Assembly (NCBI GenBank): GCA_020201075.1
Contig: JAIVHL010000129.1
Coordinates: 1 to 38,938 of the forward strand
DNA from: Halomonas sp.
GTDB taxonomy: Bacteria > Pseudomonadota > Gammaproteobacteria > Pseudomonadales > Halomonadaceae
Length of the DNA stretch: 38,938 nucleotides
Reading direction: 5' to 3'
Below, one piece after another: positions 9,415 to 19,838 of the stretch. The notes under the pieces were generated by a model. It was not told the DNA's origin, did not search any database, and saw only the letters and a list, made by a program, of their open reading frames with translations. Each line of letters opens with the position of its first letter. Position 1 is the first letter of the stretch. A program made the position numbers and the translations under genes.

Positions 9415-10860
9415 ATGACACTCCTGCCTGACATTTTAATTCCCAAGGCCTTTATCGCCGGCGAATGGCGTGATGCCGAGGCTAAATTCGCCGTGACCGA
9501 CCCCGCCAGCGGCGAGACACTGGCCGAGATCCCCGACCTCGGTGCCGATGACGCTCGAGACGCCGTGGCCGCCGCCGAGGCCGCTTGGCCGGCCTGGAGA
9601 AAACGCACCGCCAAAGAACGGGCCGGCCTGTTGCGCGCCTGGTACGACGCCATCATGGCACACCAGGAGGAGCTCGCCAGGCTGATGACCTTGGAACAGG
9701 GCAAGCCGCTGGCAGAGTCCCGAGGCGAGGTGGCCTATGGCGCCTCCTTCGTGGAATTCTATGCCGAAGAGGCCAAGCGCGTGGCGGGGGAGACTCTGCC
9801 GAGCCACGGTGTCGACAAGCGCATCCTGGTGTTCCGCGAGCCTATCGGCGTGGTGGCCGCCATCACCCCCTGGAACTTCCCGCTGGCGATGATTACCCGC
9901 AAGTGTGCCCCCGCCCTGGCAGCCGGCTGCCCGGTGGTGATAAAGCCCGCCGAGGCCACCCCGCTCACCGCCCTGGCCGTGGCACGCTTGGCCGAGCTGG
10001 TTGGCTTCCCTGCCGGGGTGATCAACGTGGTCACCGCTAGCCGTCCGGCCGCGATTGGCGAGGTGCTGACCACCGACCCGCGAGTGCGGAAAGTGTCCTT
10101 CACCGGTTCCACTCCGGTGGGCAAGATGTTGTTGGCCCAGTGTGCCGGCACTGTCAAGAAGGCCTCCATGGAGCTGGGCGGCAACGCCCCCTTCATCGTC
10201 TTCGACGACGCCGACCTGGACGCCGCCGTCGAGGGCGCTGTGGCCTCCAAGTACCGGAACTCTGGACAGACCTGCGTGTGTACTAATCGCCTGCTTGTTC
10301 AGGCTCGGGTATACGATGCCTTCGTCGAGAAACTGGCCGCCCGAGTCGCCGAGCTCAAGGTCGGGAGCGGTCTCGAGGAGGGTGTGTTGCAGGGCCCTTT
10401 GATCAACGCCGCGGCAGTAGCGAAGATCGAGTCACACATTGCCGATGCCCTCGAAAAGGGCGGACGCCTGGTGTGCGGCGGAAAACCGCACGCTCTTGGC
10501 GGGACCTTCTTCGAACCCACCGTGATTGCCGATGTCACCGAAGATATGAAGGTCGCCAGGGAGGAAACCTTCGGTCCCCTGGCACCGATATTCCGCTTCG
10601 AGACGGATGATGACGCCATAGCCATGGCCAATGCCACCGAGTTCGGCTTGGCTGCCTATTTCTATGCCCGCGACTATCGTCGTATCTGGCATGTGATGGA
10701 AGGCTTGGAATATGGCATGGTAGCGGTCAATGAAGGGATACTCTCTACCGAGCTGGCTCCTTTCGGCGGCGTCAAGGAGTCCGGTCTGGGTCGCGAAGGG
10801 TCCCATCACGGCCTGGATGAATTCACTGAGCTAAAATACGTATGTATCGGCGGCCTGTGA
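9415..10860 (+). CDS. gabD: NAD(P)-dependent succinate-semialdehyde dehydrogenase
   Basis: From MTLLPDILIPKAFIAGEW; ALDH motifs PWNFPLAMITRK, SFTGSTPVGK, ELGGNAPFIVFDDADLDAAV, NSGQTCVCTNR, EETFGPLAPI. Confidence 0.94.
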   Translation: MTLLPDILIPKAFIAGEWRDAEAKFAVTDPASGETLAEIPDLGADDARDAVAAAEAAWPAWRKRTAKERAGLLRAWYDAIMAHQEELARLMTLEQGKPLAESRGEVAYGASFVEFYAEEAKRVAGETLPSHGVDKRILVFREPIGVVAAITPWNFPLAMITRKCAPALAAGCPVVIKPAEATPLTALAVARLAELVGFPAGVINVVTASRPAAIGEVLTTDPRVRKVSFTGSTPVGKMLLAQCAGTVKKASMELGGNAPFIVFDDADLDAAVEGAVASKYRNSGQTCVCTNRLLVQARVYDAFVEKLAARVAELKVGSGLEEGVLQGPLINAAAVAKIESHIADALEKGGRLVCGGKPHALGGTFFEPTVIADVTEDMKVAREETFGPLAPIFRFETDDDAIAMANATEFGLAAYFYARDYRRIWHVMEGLEYGMVAVNEGILSTELAPFGGVKESGLGREGSHHGLDEFTELKYVCIGGL

Positions 10861-10889
10861 GCGTCGTCGACTATCCAACAGGAGGCATC

Positions 10890-12182
10890 ATGACTAACGC
10901 TGAACTTAACGAACTCAAGAAACGCTACGTCGCCAATGGCGCAGCAAGCCCGGCCACCCAGTTCGCCGATCGCGCCGAAAATGCCGTGATCTGGGACGCT
11001 GACGGCAATCGCATCATCGACTTCGCTGGCGGCATCGGCGTGCTTAATATCGGTCATCGTCACCCCAAAGTGGTTGAAGCCGTCAAGGCACAGCTGGACA
11101 AGGTAATGCATACCTGCCAGACCGTGATGCCCTATGAAGGCTACGTGAAGGTGGCTGAGAAGCTTAGCCAAGTCACTCCGGTGCGCGGTCATGCCAAGGT
11201 GATGCTGGCCAACTCCGGCGCCGAAGCGCTGGAGAATGCCGTCAAGATCGCTCGTGCCGCCACCGGCAAGAACAACGTGATCTGCTTCGATGGCGGCTAC
11301 CACGGCCGTACCTTCATGACCATGGCCATGAACGGCAAGGTCGCCCCCTACGCCGGTGACTTCGGCAGCATGCCGGGCAACGTCTTCCGCGCTCCCTACC
11401 CGGTGCCCTACCACGGTGTCAGCGAAGACGAGGCCCTGCGCGGTCTGAAGATGACGCTCAAGACCGATGCCAATCCCCGCGACACCGCCGCCATCGTGAT
11501 CGAACCAGTGCTCGGCGAAGGCGGCTTCTACCCCGCTTCAGCCAGCTTTCTCAAGGCTATCCGCGAGATCTGCGACGAGCACGGTATGCTGATGATCGCC
11601 GACGAGGTTCAGTCAGGCTTCGGCCGCACCGGCAAGATGTTCGCCATCGAGCACAGTGGCGTCGAGCCCGACATCATCACCATGGCCAAGAGCATGGCCG
11701 ACGGTATGCCAATCTCCGCGATCGTGGGCACTGACGTGCACATGGACGCTTCCGGCCCCAACTCGCTGGGCGGCACCTACACCGGCAGCCCGGTCTCCTG
11801 CGCCGCTACATTGGCCGTGCTCGAGGTATTCGAGGAAGAGAACATCCTTGAGAAGAGCATGGCGCTGGGCGAGAAGCTGGGCAAGCGCTTCGCTCAGTGG
11901 CAGCAGGACTTTGACTGCGTGGACAACGGCCGCCACCTGGGCTCTATGGCGGCGCTGGACCTTGTCTCCGACAAGGCCAAACACACGCCGAATGCCGACC
12001 TGGCCGCAGCGCTCTGCAAGCGCGCTCGCGAGAAGGGCCTTGTGCTCCTCTCCTGTGGTCTATTTGGCAACACCATTCGCTTCCTGATGCCCGTCACCAT
12101 CGAGGACGAAATCCTGGAAGAAGGTCTGGCCATTGTCGAGGAATCTCTCAAGGAACTGGTGGGCCAGCCCGCCACCGCCTGA
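10890..12182 (+). CDS. gabT: 4-aminobutyrate--2-oxoglutarate transaminase
   Basis: From MTNAELNELKKRYVANG; class III PLP aminotransferase motifs ANSGAEALENAVKIAR, GGYHGRT, ADEVQSGFGRTGK. Confidence 0.94.
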   Translation: MTNAELNELKKRYVANGAASPATQFADRAENAVIWDADGNRIIDFAGGIGVLNIGHRHPKVVEAVKAQLDKVMHTCQTVMPYEGYVKVAEKLSQVTPVRGHAKVMLANSGAEALENAVKIARAATGKNNVICFDGGYHGRTFMTMAMNGKVAPYAGDFGSMPGNVFRAPYPVPYHGVSEDEALRGLKMTLKTDANPRDTAAIVIEPVLGEGGFYPASASFLKAIREICDEHGMLMIADEVQSGFGRTGKMFAIEHSGVEPDIITMAKSMADGMPISAIVGTDVHMDASGPNSLGGTYTGSPVSCAATLAVLEVFEEENILEKSMALGEKLGKRFAQWQQDFDCVDNGRHLGSMAALDLVSDKAKHTPNADLAAALCKRAREKGLVLLSCGLFGNTIRFLMPVTIEDEILEEGLAIVEESLKELVGQPATA

Positions 12183-12208
12183 TAGACCTCTCGATCGTGT
12201 GACCTTAC

Positions 12209-12237
12209 CGCCCGGCCTTGTGCCGGGCGGTTCTCGT
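12209..12237 (+). terminator. terminator downstream of gabT
   Basis: CCGCCCGGC-CTTGT-GCCGGGCGG followed by TTCTCGTTT. Confidence 0.75.
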
Positions 12238-12301
12238 TTCGCCCCCTTGCCAGCACGTTACCAAGCCGGGAAGATGGCGGCGTCAACCGAGAGACAACCG
12301 C

Positions 12302-12907
12302 ATGATTCTGCGAACGCTTTCCCTGCTACGCTCCCTTCAAGGCGCGAGCCATACCGCCAAGGATGCCCAGGCCACCGTTCAGCAGGCCTGCGATTACCGC
12401 TGGCTGCGTGGCGAACTTCATCACGGCGCCGTCAGCGGACCGGCTACCGCCCTGGCCGACGGCACACCCGCGGTGACCATCACCCTGGCCTATCCCGCAA
12501 CCCGGGCCCGCCTTGCCGGCGGCCGCTGGCCCGAGGCCGTAGAGGAGCGCGAAAGATGCTTCGTGGAGGGTGCTCACGCCTGCCGGGCCGCCGGCGCTCC
12601 CGCCTACCGCACCCTGGAAAGCCTGTCTCAGGGGTTAGCCTTTGGTGCCGCGTCGATACTCAAGGATACCGCCCGCCTGCAGTACCTGATCGACCAGCAC
12701 GCCCTGCGCCTGACCTGGCACCAACCGCAACACCTGCCCGAGGCCCTGGCCCGACGATTGACGGCCGGCAATGCCGCCACCCCCGGCGTTTTCCTTCTCT
12801 CGCTGAAGGTACCTGCGCGGCGCGAAGAGGTGGAACTCAGCGGCGCCTGGCTGGATCGTGCGCTGGATCGCTACCGACGCATCCTGCCGCGCCATCCAGG
12901 GCATTGA
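12302..12907 (+). CDS. hypothetical protein
   Basis: In-frame start MILRTLSLLRSLQGASHTAKDAQ...; uninterrupted frame with coding-like composition; family not recognised. Confidence 0.6.
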   Translation: MILRTLSLLRSLQGASHTAKDAQATVQQACDYRWLRGELHHGAVSGPATALADGTPAVTITLAYPATRARLAGGRWPEAVEERERCFVEGAHACRAAGAPAYRTLESLSQGLAFGAASILKDTARLQYLIDQHALRLTWHQPQHLPEALARRLTAGNAATPGVFLLSLKVPARREEVELSGAWLDRALDRYRRILPRHPGH

Positions 12908-12924
12908 GCCCTCACGAAAACGAC

Positions 12925-12948
12925 GGTGCCCGGCCTAAGCCGGGCACC
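12925..12948. terminator. hairpin between convergent genes
   Basis: GGTGCCCGGC-CTAA-GCCGGGCACC. Confidence 0.7.
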
Positions 12949-12973
12949 TTGAGCGCATCACGGCGAGCAGAGG

Positions 12974-13216
12974 TTAGGCCTTGCGCACCTTGGCGATGAC
13001 CCAGAGAAGCAACACGGCGCCGACAATGGCAGTCACCAGCGAACCGACGAAACCTCCGGCCCGCAGTCCCAGCAGGCTGAACAGGAACCCACCAATCACC
13101 GCGCCCACCACCCCGACACCGATATTGCCGAGGATGCCGAAGCCGCCGCCTCGCATGATGTGGCCGGCAATCCAGCCTGCCAGCCCACCGATGATCAACC
13201 AGGCAATCAGTCCCAT
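12974..13216 (-). CDS. GlsB/YeaQ/YmgE family stress response membrane protein
   Basis: MGLIAWLIIGGLAGWIAGHIMRGGGFGILGNIGVGVVGAVIGGFLFSLLG matches the characteristic family pattern. Confidence 0.92.
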   Translation of the reverse strand: MGLIAWLIIGGLAGWIAGHIMRGGGFGILGNIGVGVVGAVIGGFLFSLLGLRAGGFVGSLVTAIVGAVLLLWVIAKVRKA

Positions 13217-13301
13217 GAAGTTCTCCTTGGCAATATTGGCAATAATAGATTGACGCCGAACCGCTCGACGACAAAGGGGTTAAAATCGGGTGAAAATCAC
13301 C

Positions 13302-13853
13302 TCAGAACGATGAGCCCGGCTGTTCGAGAAAAGCCTGTTCCTCCGGCGTAGAGGTCCGGCCTAGTATGACATTGCGATGCGGATAGCGCCCGAAGCGGGC
13401 GATGATATCGCGGTGGCGGTGCTCGTGGCGCAGCTGCTCCTCAAGACCCGGCTGGTCAAAGAGCCCCAGCGCCTCGTCGTGGATCGCCAGAGACTCGCTG
13501 TGCATCCAGGGCATATAGAGAAAGGCACGCCACGGCACGTCCAGGTGGCGATCGATGCGGCTCGCCACGGCTTCCTGGGCCAGCACCAGCGCCACCGGGT
13601 CTCGGGCGAAGGCCATCGGCGTCTCCCGGTGGATATTTCGCGAAAACTGGTCCAGCACGATGACCTCGGCCAACCGGCCTCGCGCTGATAGCCGCCACGA
13701 CCAAAGCTCGCCACGACCGGCGGCCTCGAGGAGCTCACCAAAACGCGCCGAAACAATGTCATCCAGTTCGGGGTCCTTGCGAAACCACTGGGCCGGCTCC
13801 AGTTCATCAAACCAGAAGCGAATCACCTCCTCGGCATCAGGCAACCTGGCCAT
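13302..13853 (-). CDS. DUF924 family protein
   Basis: From MARLPDAEEVIRFWFDELEPAQWF; LDQFSRNIHRETPMAFARDP and RYPHRNVILGRTSTPEEQAFL are typical of the family. Confidence 0.92.
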   Translation of the reverse strand: MARLPDAEEVIRFWFDELEPAQWFRKDPELDDIVSARFGELLEAAGRGELWSWRLSARGRLAEVIVLDQFSRNIHRETPMAFARDPVALVLAQEAVASRIDRHLDVPWRAFLYMPWMHSESLAIHDEALGLFDQPGLEEQLRHEHRHRDIIARFGRYPHRNVILGRTSTPEEQAFLEQPGSSF

Positions 13854-13936
13854 ACGTTTACTCCCTATCGGCCCTGCGGAGACACCCCGACACCTGATAC
13901 CATCCTGCAGAGCCCACGGCAACCTGAGGAGCGCGC

Positions 13937-14125
13937 ATGTCGCCCCAGAACTTTATAGAAATGGCCTCCTTTACCTTTAACCTGGTGGGAATGGTGGTCT
14001 GCATCGGCGGCCTCACCTTGGCCAACCGCACCCGACATCAACTACTTGGCTACCTGATGGCCGGGGCTGGGTTCCTGATCGCCGCGAGTCCGCTTCTCTA
14101 CGCCATGTTTGCCGGCCCCCGCTGA
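13937..14125 (+). CDS. small membrane protein
   Basis: 62 aa with two hydrophobic segments, immediately upstream of ycjX. Confidence 0.6.
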   Translation: MSPQNFIEMASFTFNLVGMVVCIGGLTLANRTRHQLLGYLMAGAGFLIAASPLLYAMFAGPR

Positions 14126-14145
14126 GCGCTGAGGAGACTCCCCCC

Positions 14146-15537
14146 ATGCGCCAGCCGCTGGCTTACGAACTCCACGATCTTCTCGAACGCGGTCGCGATC
14201 GCCAACTGCGGCTGGCGGTGACGGGCCTGTCCCGTTCCGGCAAAACGGCCTTTTTGACGTCGCTGGTCAATCAGCTACGCCATGCCGGCCTGGAAGCAAG
14301 GCTCGACCTGCTGCCCGCAGCACGCCAAGGGCGCCTGCTGGGGGCTCGACGGGTCGGCCAGCAGGACCTGAGCGTACCGCGTTTTCCCTATGATCAGGCC
14401 ATGGCGGCACTCGCCGAGACACCGCCACGCTGGCCCGAACCCACCCACGGCATCAGTGAGCTTCGCCTGGCACTGCGCTACCGGCCGGCGAAGCGTGGCT
14501 GGCTTGCCGGAGAGACGCGTCAACTAACCTTGGACCTCTTCGATTATCCGGGCGAGTGGCTTCTTGATCTGCCGCTGCTGGCCCACAACTACCTCAGTTG
14601 GTGCCGCAGCCAGCAAGCACTGGCAGGTGAGCAGCGGCGTAGCCACTTCGCCCCCTGGCACGCGGCCGTGGACGGTCTGGACCCCGCCGGCGAAGCCGAC
14701 GAAGCCGAATTGGCAGAGATCGCTGAGCGCTACGCCGAGGGGCTACGCGCTGCCCGGGAGGCGGGCTTTGCCGATCTCCAGCCGGGACGCTTCCTGCTGC
14801 CTGGAGATCTCGCCGGCGCCCCGGTGCTGCAGTTCTTCCCGCTGCCCGGCTTGTCCGAGGCCGACCCGGCCGCGCTGGCGGCCCTGCCGCCAGAGAGCAA
14901 CTATGCCACCCTGGCGCGTCGCTTCCACCATTATCAGAAGCACATCGTGAAGCCCTTTTACCGCGACCACTTCCGCCGTTTCGACCGCCAAATCGTGTTG
15001 GTAGACCTGCTCGGCGCACTGAATGCCGGTCCGGAGCGCTTCGAGGATCTTTCACGGGCGCTAGCCAACCTGATGCAGAGCTTCGACTACGGCAAGCGAA
15101 GCCTGCTGTCGCGGCTCTTCGCACCGCGTATCGACCGCCTGGCCATCGCCGCCACCAAGGCCGACCACGTCACCCCGGAACAGCACCCGCGGCTGGTGGC
15201 ACTGCTCGAGGCGCTGCTGGCCGACCCTCTCAAGGATTTGCGCTTCGCCAGCGTGCCGGTGCGCGCCCTGTCGCTGGCGGCGATCCGCGCTAGCGAGGCC
15301 CGCGAAGTAGAGCATCGCGGCCAGCGCACTCCGGCCCTGCGCGCCACCGGACTCGACGGCGAACCGCTGCTGCTGTATCCCGGCGAGGTTCCCGAGCGCC
15401 TGCCCGACTCGGCCTTCTGGGCCCGTCAGGGCTTCTCCTATCCGAGCTTTAGGCCACTGCCCCTGGAAGGCGGCGCTCTGCCCCATATTCGCATGGATAC
15501 GGCCCTGGACTGGCTGATCGGAGACAAGCTGCAATGA
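14146..15537 (+). CDS. ycjX: YcjX family P-loop ATPase/GTPase
   Basis: 463 aa; P-loop GLSRSGKTAFLTSLVNQL, LTLDLFDYPGEWLLDLPLL; followed by overlapping ycjF. Confidence 0.93.
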   Translation: MRQPLAYELHDLLERGRDRQLRLAVTGLSRSGKTAFLTSLVNQLRHAGLEARLDLLPAARQGRLLGARRVGQQDLSVPRFPYDQAMAALAETPPRWPEPTHGISELRLALRYRPAKRGWLAGETRQLTLDLFDYPGEWLLDLPLLAHNYLSWCRSQQALAGEQRRSHFAPWHAAVDGLDPAGEADEAELAEIAERYAEGLRAAREAGFADLQPGRFLLPGDLAGAPVLQFFPLPGLSEADPAALAALPPESNYATLARRFHHYQKHIVKPFYRDHFRRFDRQIVLVDLLGALNAGPERFEDLSRALANLMQSFDYGKRSLLSRLFAPRIDRLAIAATKADHVTPEQHPRLVALLEALLADPLKDLRFASVPVRALSLAAIRASEAREVEHRGQRTPALRATGLDGEPLLLYPGEVPERLPDSAFWARQGFSYPSFRPLPLEGGALPHIRMDTALDWLIGDKLQ

Positions 15538-16583
15538 ACCAGACCCGTGACCCGCGTCCCGGCCAGCGTTTTTCAGCCGAGGCCGGCAAGGCCGAAACTC
15601 CTTATGCCTCCCCTGACCCGCGACCCAGCGAGGCCTTCGACGCCGAGCTGACCAGCCGTCCTCTGGCCGACGAGGATACAAGGGTCGGCGAACAGGCCCT
15701 TGAGGCGAGCCTGGCCCGGCCACGCCGTCGCCGCTGGGGGCTTCTCGCCCTGCTGAGTGGCACCCTGGGCCTGGGCGCAGTGGAGGCCGCCAGCACCCTC
15801 TATGCCGCCAGCCTGGGTGGCAACTGGCTGGCCGGCGCATGGAGTTTGCTGCTCCTACTGGCCCTGGCGCTGGGCGGCTCGGCGTTGGCCCGAGAGCTGT
15901 GGCGGCTGCGGCGACTGCGCCGCCACGACCGGCTTCGCGAACGTCTCGAGGCGCTGCCCGAGGCAGCCTCAGAAGAGGCTCACGCCACCGCCGAATCGCT
16001 GCGCCGCTGCCTGGACCTGGACGACGACCACCCCCACTGGCAGGGCTTCCTGGCCGCTCGCCAGGCGCACCATGACGGCCGTGACATCCAACTGCTGCTC
16101 GACCACCACCTGCTGGCTCCCCGCGACCGCGAAGCGAGTCGTCTCATTTCACGGATGTCAGGAGAGACGGCGATCATGGTGGCGGTCAGCCCGCTCACTC
16201 TGGTTGACATGATGCTGGTGGCCTGGCGCAGCCTGGCGATGATCGACCGCCTGTGCCGCCTCTACGGCCTGGAGCTTAACTACGCGGGGAGAATTCGCCT
16301 GCTGCGCAGCGTGCTTCACCAGATGGCCTTTGCCGGCGCCACCGAGATGGCCGGCGACGCCGGCATGCAGATGCTCTCCATGAACCTGGCCGGGCGGCTC
16401 TCGACTCGTGCCGCCCAGGGCATGGGCGTCGGCCTTCTCAGCGCCAGGCTAGGGCTGCGAACTCAGCGTCTCACACGCCCGCTGCCATTCCCGGATGAGA
16501 GCCTGCCCCGCCTGGGCGATCTGCGCCGAGAGCTGTGGCAGCAATTGCGCCGGCTGGAAACGGACGGCGAAAGCCGCGCTTGA
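15534..16583 (+). CDS. ycjF: YcjF / TIGR01620 family inner-membrane protein
   Basis: 349 aa; overlaps the ycjX stop; TM segment and AVSPLTLVDMMLVAWRSLAMIDRLCRLYGLELNYAGRIRLLR. Confidence 0.92.
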   Translation: MNQTRDPRPGQRFSAEAGKAETPYASPDPRPSEAFDAELTSRPLADEDTRVGEQALEASLARPRRRRWGLLALLSGTLGLGAVEAASTLYAASLGGNWLAGAWSLLLLLALALGGSALARELWRLRRLRRHDRLRERLEALPEAASEEAHATAESLRRCLDLDDDHPHWQGFLAARQAHHDGRDIQLLLDHHLLAPRDREASRLISRMSGETAIMVAVSPLTLVDMMLVAWRSLAMIDRLCRLYGLELNYAGRIRLLRSVLHQMAFAGATEMAGDAGMQMLSMNLAGRLSTRAAQGMGVGLLSARLGLRTQRLTRPLPFPDESLPRLGDLRRELWQQLRRLETDGESRA

Positions 16584-16683
16584 GGGAGATCAACATTCGC
16601 AACGTCCGGGCTCAGGATGCATGACCTTGGCGTCGAAACCCGCTAGGCTCAAATCAATCCCACCTGATACAAGGAGTCTGCTC

Positions 16684-17127
16684 ATGTTCACCTCCATCCT
16701 GGTTCCGGTCGATGGTTCCGAGCACGCACAAAAGGCTCTCTCCGTGGCCTGCCAGCTCGCCCGTCAGGAACAAGCTTGCACTCTTCATCTGGTGCACATC
16801 CCGGAAGAGCTGGCCCACGAGACCACCCTGGTATGGGGCATCGGCGCCATCGCCATCGAGGCCAGTCGAGAAGAGCGCGACGAGGCCGGAAAGCAGGTGA
16901 TCAGCCGCGCCACCGAGGCCGCCCGTGAGCAAGGGGCTACCGACATCGAGACCGTGATCGGCCAGGGCGACCCGGCCCGCACCATCCTGAGCGAGGCACG
17001 CAAGCGCGGCATCGATGCCATCGTCATGGGCAGCCGCGGCCTCAGCGACCTGCAAGGCTTCGTGGTCGGAAGCGTCTCCCACAAGGTATCCCATGCCGCC
17101 GAGTGCACCGTGATCACCGTGCGTTGA
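16684..17127 (+). CDS. universal stress protein
   Basis: From MFTSILVPVDGSEHAQKAL; C-terminal ATP-binding motif IVMGSRGLSDLQGFVVGSVSHKVSHAAECTVITVR. Confidence 0.94.
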   Translation: MFTSILVPVDGSEHAQKALSVACQLARQEQACTLHLVHIPEELAHETTLVWGIGAIAIEASREERDEAGKQVISRATEAAREQGATDIETVIGQGDPARTILSEARKRGIDAIVMGSRGLSDLQGFVVGSVSHKVSHAAECTVITVR

Positions 17128-17133
17128 TCCGCG

Positions 17134-17682
17134 CTATCCGGCAGTGGCCGCCATTGGCAGCAGATGACGGGCCACATGTTCCAGCATGCGGGTCTCACGA
17201 TGGATCGACAGCCCCATGCTGGCTTCTCTGGCCGCCATCACTCCGCGATTGTGATCGATAGCCTCGTCCAGTCTGACCCAGCGGGGCTCCATGCCGTTGT
17301 CCCGCTCGTACGCTTCCAGCCGAGTCTCCCCCAGCCGCCGATCGGCACGGCAGTGATAGAAGTAAGAGTTCATGTGCATCAGGTCGTACTGAGGCTTGTA
17401 GTGGGGTCGGAACTCCTCGACCCAGCCGTAGGGTGATACCACCTCGACGCCACTCGCTCCGGTCTCCTCGGCCAGCTCACGATGCAGCCCCTCGAGCAGC
17501 TCCTCATGATCATCCACGCCACCGCCCGGAAAGCTGAAATCATTGTAACGACGGGTGTAGAGCAGCAAAATCTCCTCGCCATCCAGGACAATGCCGCGTG
17601 CGGCACGGCGGCGATGGACCCGCTCCTGAGGGACATCGAGGCAAATAAGTTCGGGGTGAACGATACGTTCCAGCAGCTGCAT
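17134..17682 (-). CDS. NUDIX hydrolase
   Basis: From MQLLERIVHPELICLD; Nudix box GGGVDDHEELLEGLHRELAEETGA. Confidence 0.9.
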   Translation of the reverse strand: MQLLERIVHPELICLDVPQERVHRRRAARGIVLDGEEILLLYTRRYNDFSFPGGGVDDHEELLEGLHRELAEETGASGVEVVSPYGWVEEFRPHYKPQYDLMHMNSYFYHCRADRRLGETRLEAYERDNGMEPRWVRLDEAIDHNRGVMAAREASMGLSIHRETRMLEHVARHLLPMAATAG

Positions 17683-17875
17683 GGGTGACTCCGGCGAGAA
17701 GGGCAACAAGGCGCGCAAGCTACACCGCTCTGGCCAATCGGGCAATTGCCGCCCCACCCTGGCCCCCTCGAAGTGATGCAAGCCACTGATTTCACATGGC
17801 AGGCCCCTGCCATGTTTGGCCCTGGGCGAGGGAGTCCGTATAGTGGCTTCCCTACCCCGCCACACGTTTGTGACC

Positions 17876-19816
17876 ATGTTGCAGAACAATTCCCTGCTTG
17901 CCCAACTCAAGCAACAGATTCGCTCCAGCACCCCCCGTGTCGAGGGGGTGATCAAAGCCACTCAAAAGGGCTTCGGCTTCCTCGAGACCGATGAAGGCGA
18001 GTCTTACTTTGTGCCGCCTCCCGCCATGAAACAGGTACTGCACGGCGATCGCGTCGGGGCCGTGCTTCACGAGGAGGGAGACAAGAAACGCGTCGAGCCC
18101 GATACCCTGATCGAGCAGGGGCTCGACCGCTTCGTTGCCCGCGTGCAGAAGCGCGAGGGCAGACTGGCCGTGGTGCCCGACCACCCCCTGATCAAGAACT
18201 CGCTCAAGGCACGCATCAAGCGCAGTCTGGATGAAGCCACCATCGGCGACGCCGACTGGATCGTAGCTCGCCTGGTACGCCACCCCCTCAAGACCGACGA
18301 CCGCGGTTTTCTCGTCCAGATCGACGAACTGGTGGCCAAGGCCGATGACCCAGCCGTCCCTTGGCGCGTCACTCTCGCTCGCCATGCCCTGGAGCAGGAG
18401 TGCCCGGACGCCGGTGACGACTGGCCGCTGCTCGACGAGGGCCTCACCCGCGAGGACCTCAACGCCGAACCCTTCTTTACCATTGACGGTGAGAAGACCC
18501 GCGACATGGACGATGCCCTGCGCATTGTATCCCGCGAAGACGGCGGGTGGGATCTGAGTGTGGCTATCGCCGACCCCACCGCTTACGTAGAAGAAGGTCA
18601 CGCGGCCGATCTTGAAGCGCGTATCCGCGCCTTTACTGTCTACCTGCCGGGCCAGAACGTCACCATGCTGCCTGAGCAGCTGGCCGACGACCTCTGCTCC
18701 CTGTGGGAAGGCAAAGAACGCCCGGTGCTGGCCTGCACTCTCACCGTGCACGCCGACGGCAGCCTGGGCGACTATCGCTTCTTTGCTGCCACCGCGACTT
18801 CCCATGCCAAGCTGGCCTATGACCGCATTTCCGACTGGCTGGAAGGCCAGGGAGACTGGGCCCCGGCGGATGAGATCGCCGATCAGCTCAAGGCACTGAG
18901 GGACATGACCGAAGCGCGCAGCGCCTGGCGCGCCGAGCATGCCCTGGTGTTCAAGGACAGCCCCGACTTCGTCTTCGATCTGGACGAGTCCGGTAACGTG
19001 CTCGATATCCGCACCGAGCATCGGCGCATCGCCAACCGCATGATCGAGGAGTCGATGATTGCGGCCAACGCCTGCTGCGCCCACCTGCTCGCCGAGCACG
19101 TAGGCCACGGCATCTTCAACGTCCACCGCGCCTTCGAACCCGAGAAGGCCGAGGCCGCCCAGGAGTTCCTGGCCAGCCAGGATATCCAGGTGGAACGCGA
19201 GCAGCTCACCGAGCTGTCCCGCTATACCGAGCTGAAGCGCGAGCTCGAGGGGCGCGACGACGCCTGGCTCGACGTTCGCCTGCGCCGCTTCCAGGGTTTC
19301 ACCAGCATGTCGGCGAAACCCGGCCCGCACTTCGGCCTGGGGCTGAACGCCTACGCCACCTGGACCTCGCCGATCCGCAAGTATGGCGACATGGTCAACC
19401 ACCGCCTGATCAAGCGCGTGCTCAAGGGCGAGCAGGCACCGGCCGAGGCCAGCCTCGCGCTCACCGAGCAGCTCACCGAGCGCCGCCGGCTCAACCGCAT
19501 GGCCGAGCGCGATGTGAAGGACTGGCTCTACGTGCGCTACCTCAGTCCCGCCGCCGAGGCCCAGGAGGCCTTCGACGCCGAGATCATCGCCATCAACCGC
19601 GGCGGCATGCGTGTGCGCCTGACCATCAACGGCGCCACCGCCTTCATCCCGGCTCCGATGATGCACAGCGACCGCACCAAGGTGGCGATCGACGACAAGG
19701 AGGGGCGCATCCAGATCGAGGGCGAGGAACGCTACAAGCTCGGCGACCCTATCCGTGTGGCACTGACCGAGGCACGCGAAGAAACTCGCTCGCTGGTGGG
19801 ACGCCCCGCTGACTGA
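17876..19816 (+). CDS. rnb: exoribonuclease II family protein (RNB domain)
   Basis: From MLQNNSLLAQLKQQI; RNB motifs FFTIDGEKTRDMDDALRI, GPHFGLGLNAYATWTSPIRKYGDMVNHRL and C-terminal S1-like segment. Confidence 0.9.
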   Translation: MLQNNSLLAQLKQQIRSSTPRVEGVIKATQKGFGFLETDEGESYFVPPPAMKQVLHGDRVGAVLHEEGDKKRVEPDTLIEQGLDRFVARVQKREGRLAVVPDHPLIKNSLKARIKRSLDEATIGDADWIVARLVRHPLKTDDRGFLVQIDELVAKADDPAVPWRVTLARHALEQECPDAGDDWPLLDEGLTREDLNAEPFFTIDGEKTRDMDDALRIVSREDGGWDLSVAIADPTAYVEEGHAADLEARIRAFTVYLPGQNVTMLPEQLADDLCSLWEGKERPVLACTLTVHADGSLGDYRFFAATATSHAKLAYDRISDWLEGQGDWAPADEIADQLKALRDMTEARSAWRAEHALVFKDSPDFVFDLDESGNVLDIRTEHRRIANRMIEESMIAANACCAHLLAEHVGHGIFNVHRAFEPEKAEAAQEFLASQDIQVEREQLTELSRYTELKRELEGRDDAWLDVRLRRFQGFTSMSAKPGPHFGLGLNAYATWTSPIRKYGDMVNHRLIKRVLKGEQAPAEASLALTEQLTERRRLNRMAERDVKDWLYVRYLSPAAEAQEAFDAEIIAINRGGMRVRLTINGATAFIPAPMMHSDRTKVAIDDKEGRIQIEGEERYKLGDPIRVALTEAREETRSLVGRPAD

Positions 19817-19838
19817 CTCTCCGGCAACATGGCAGGCA

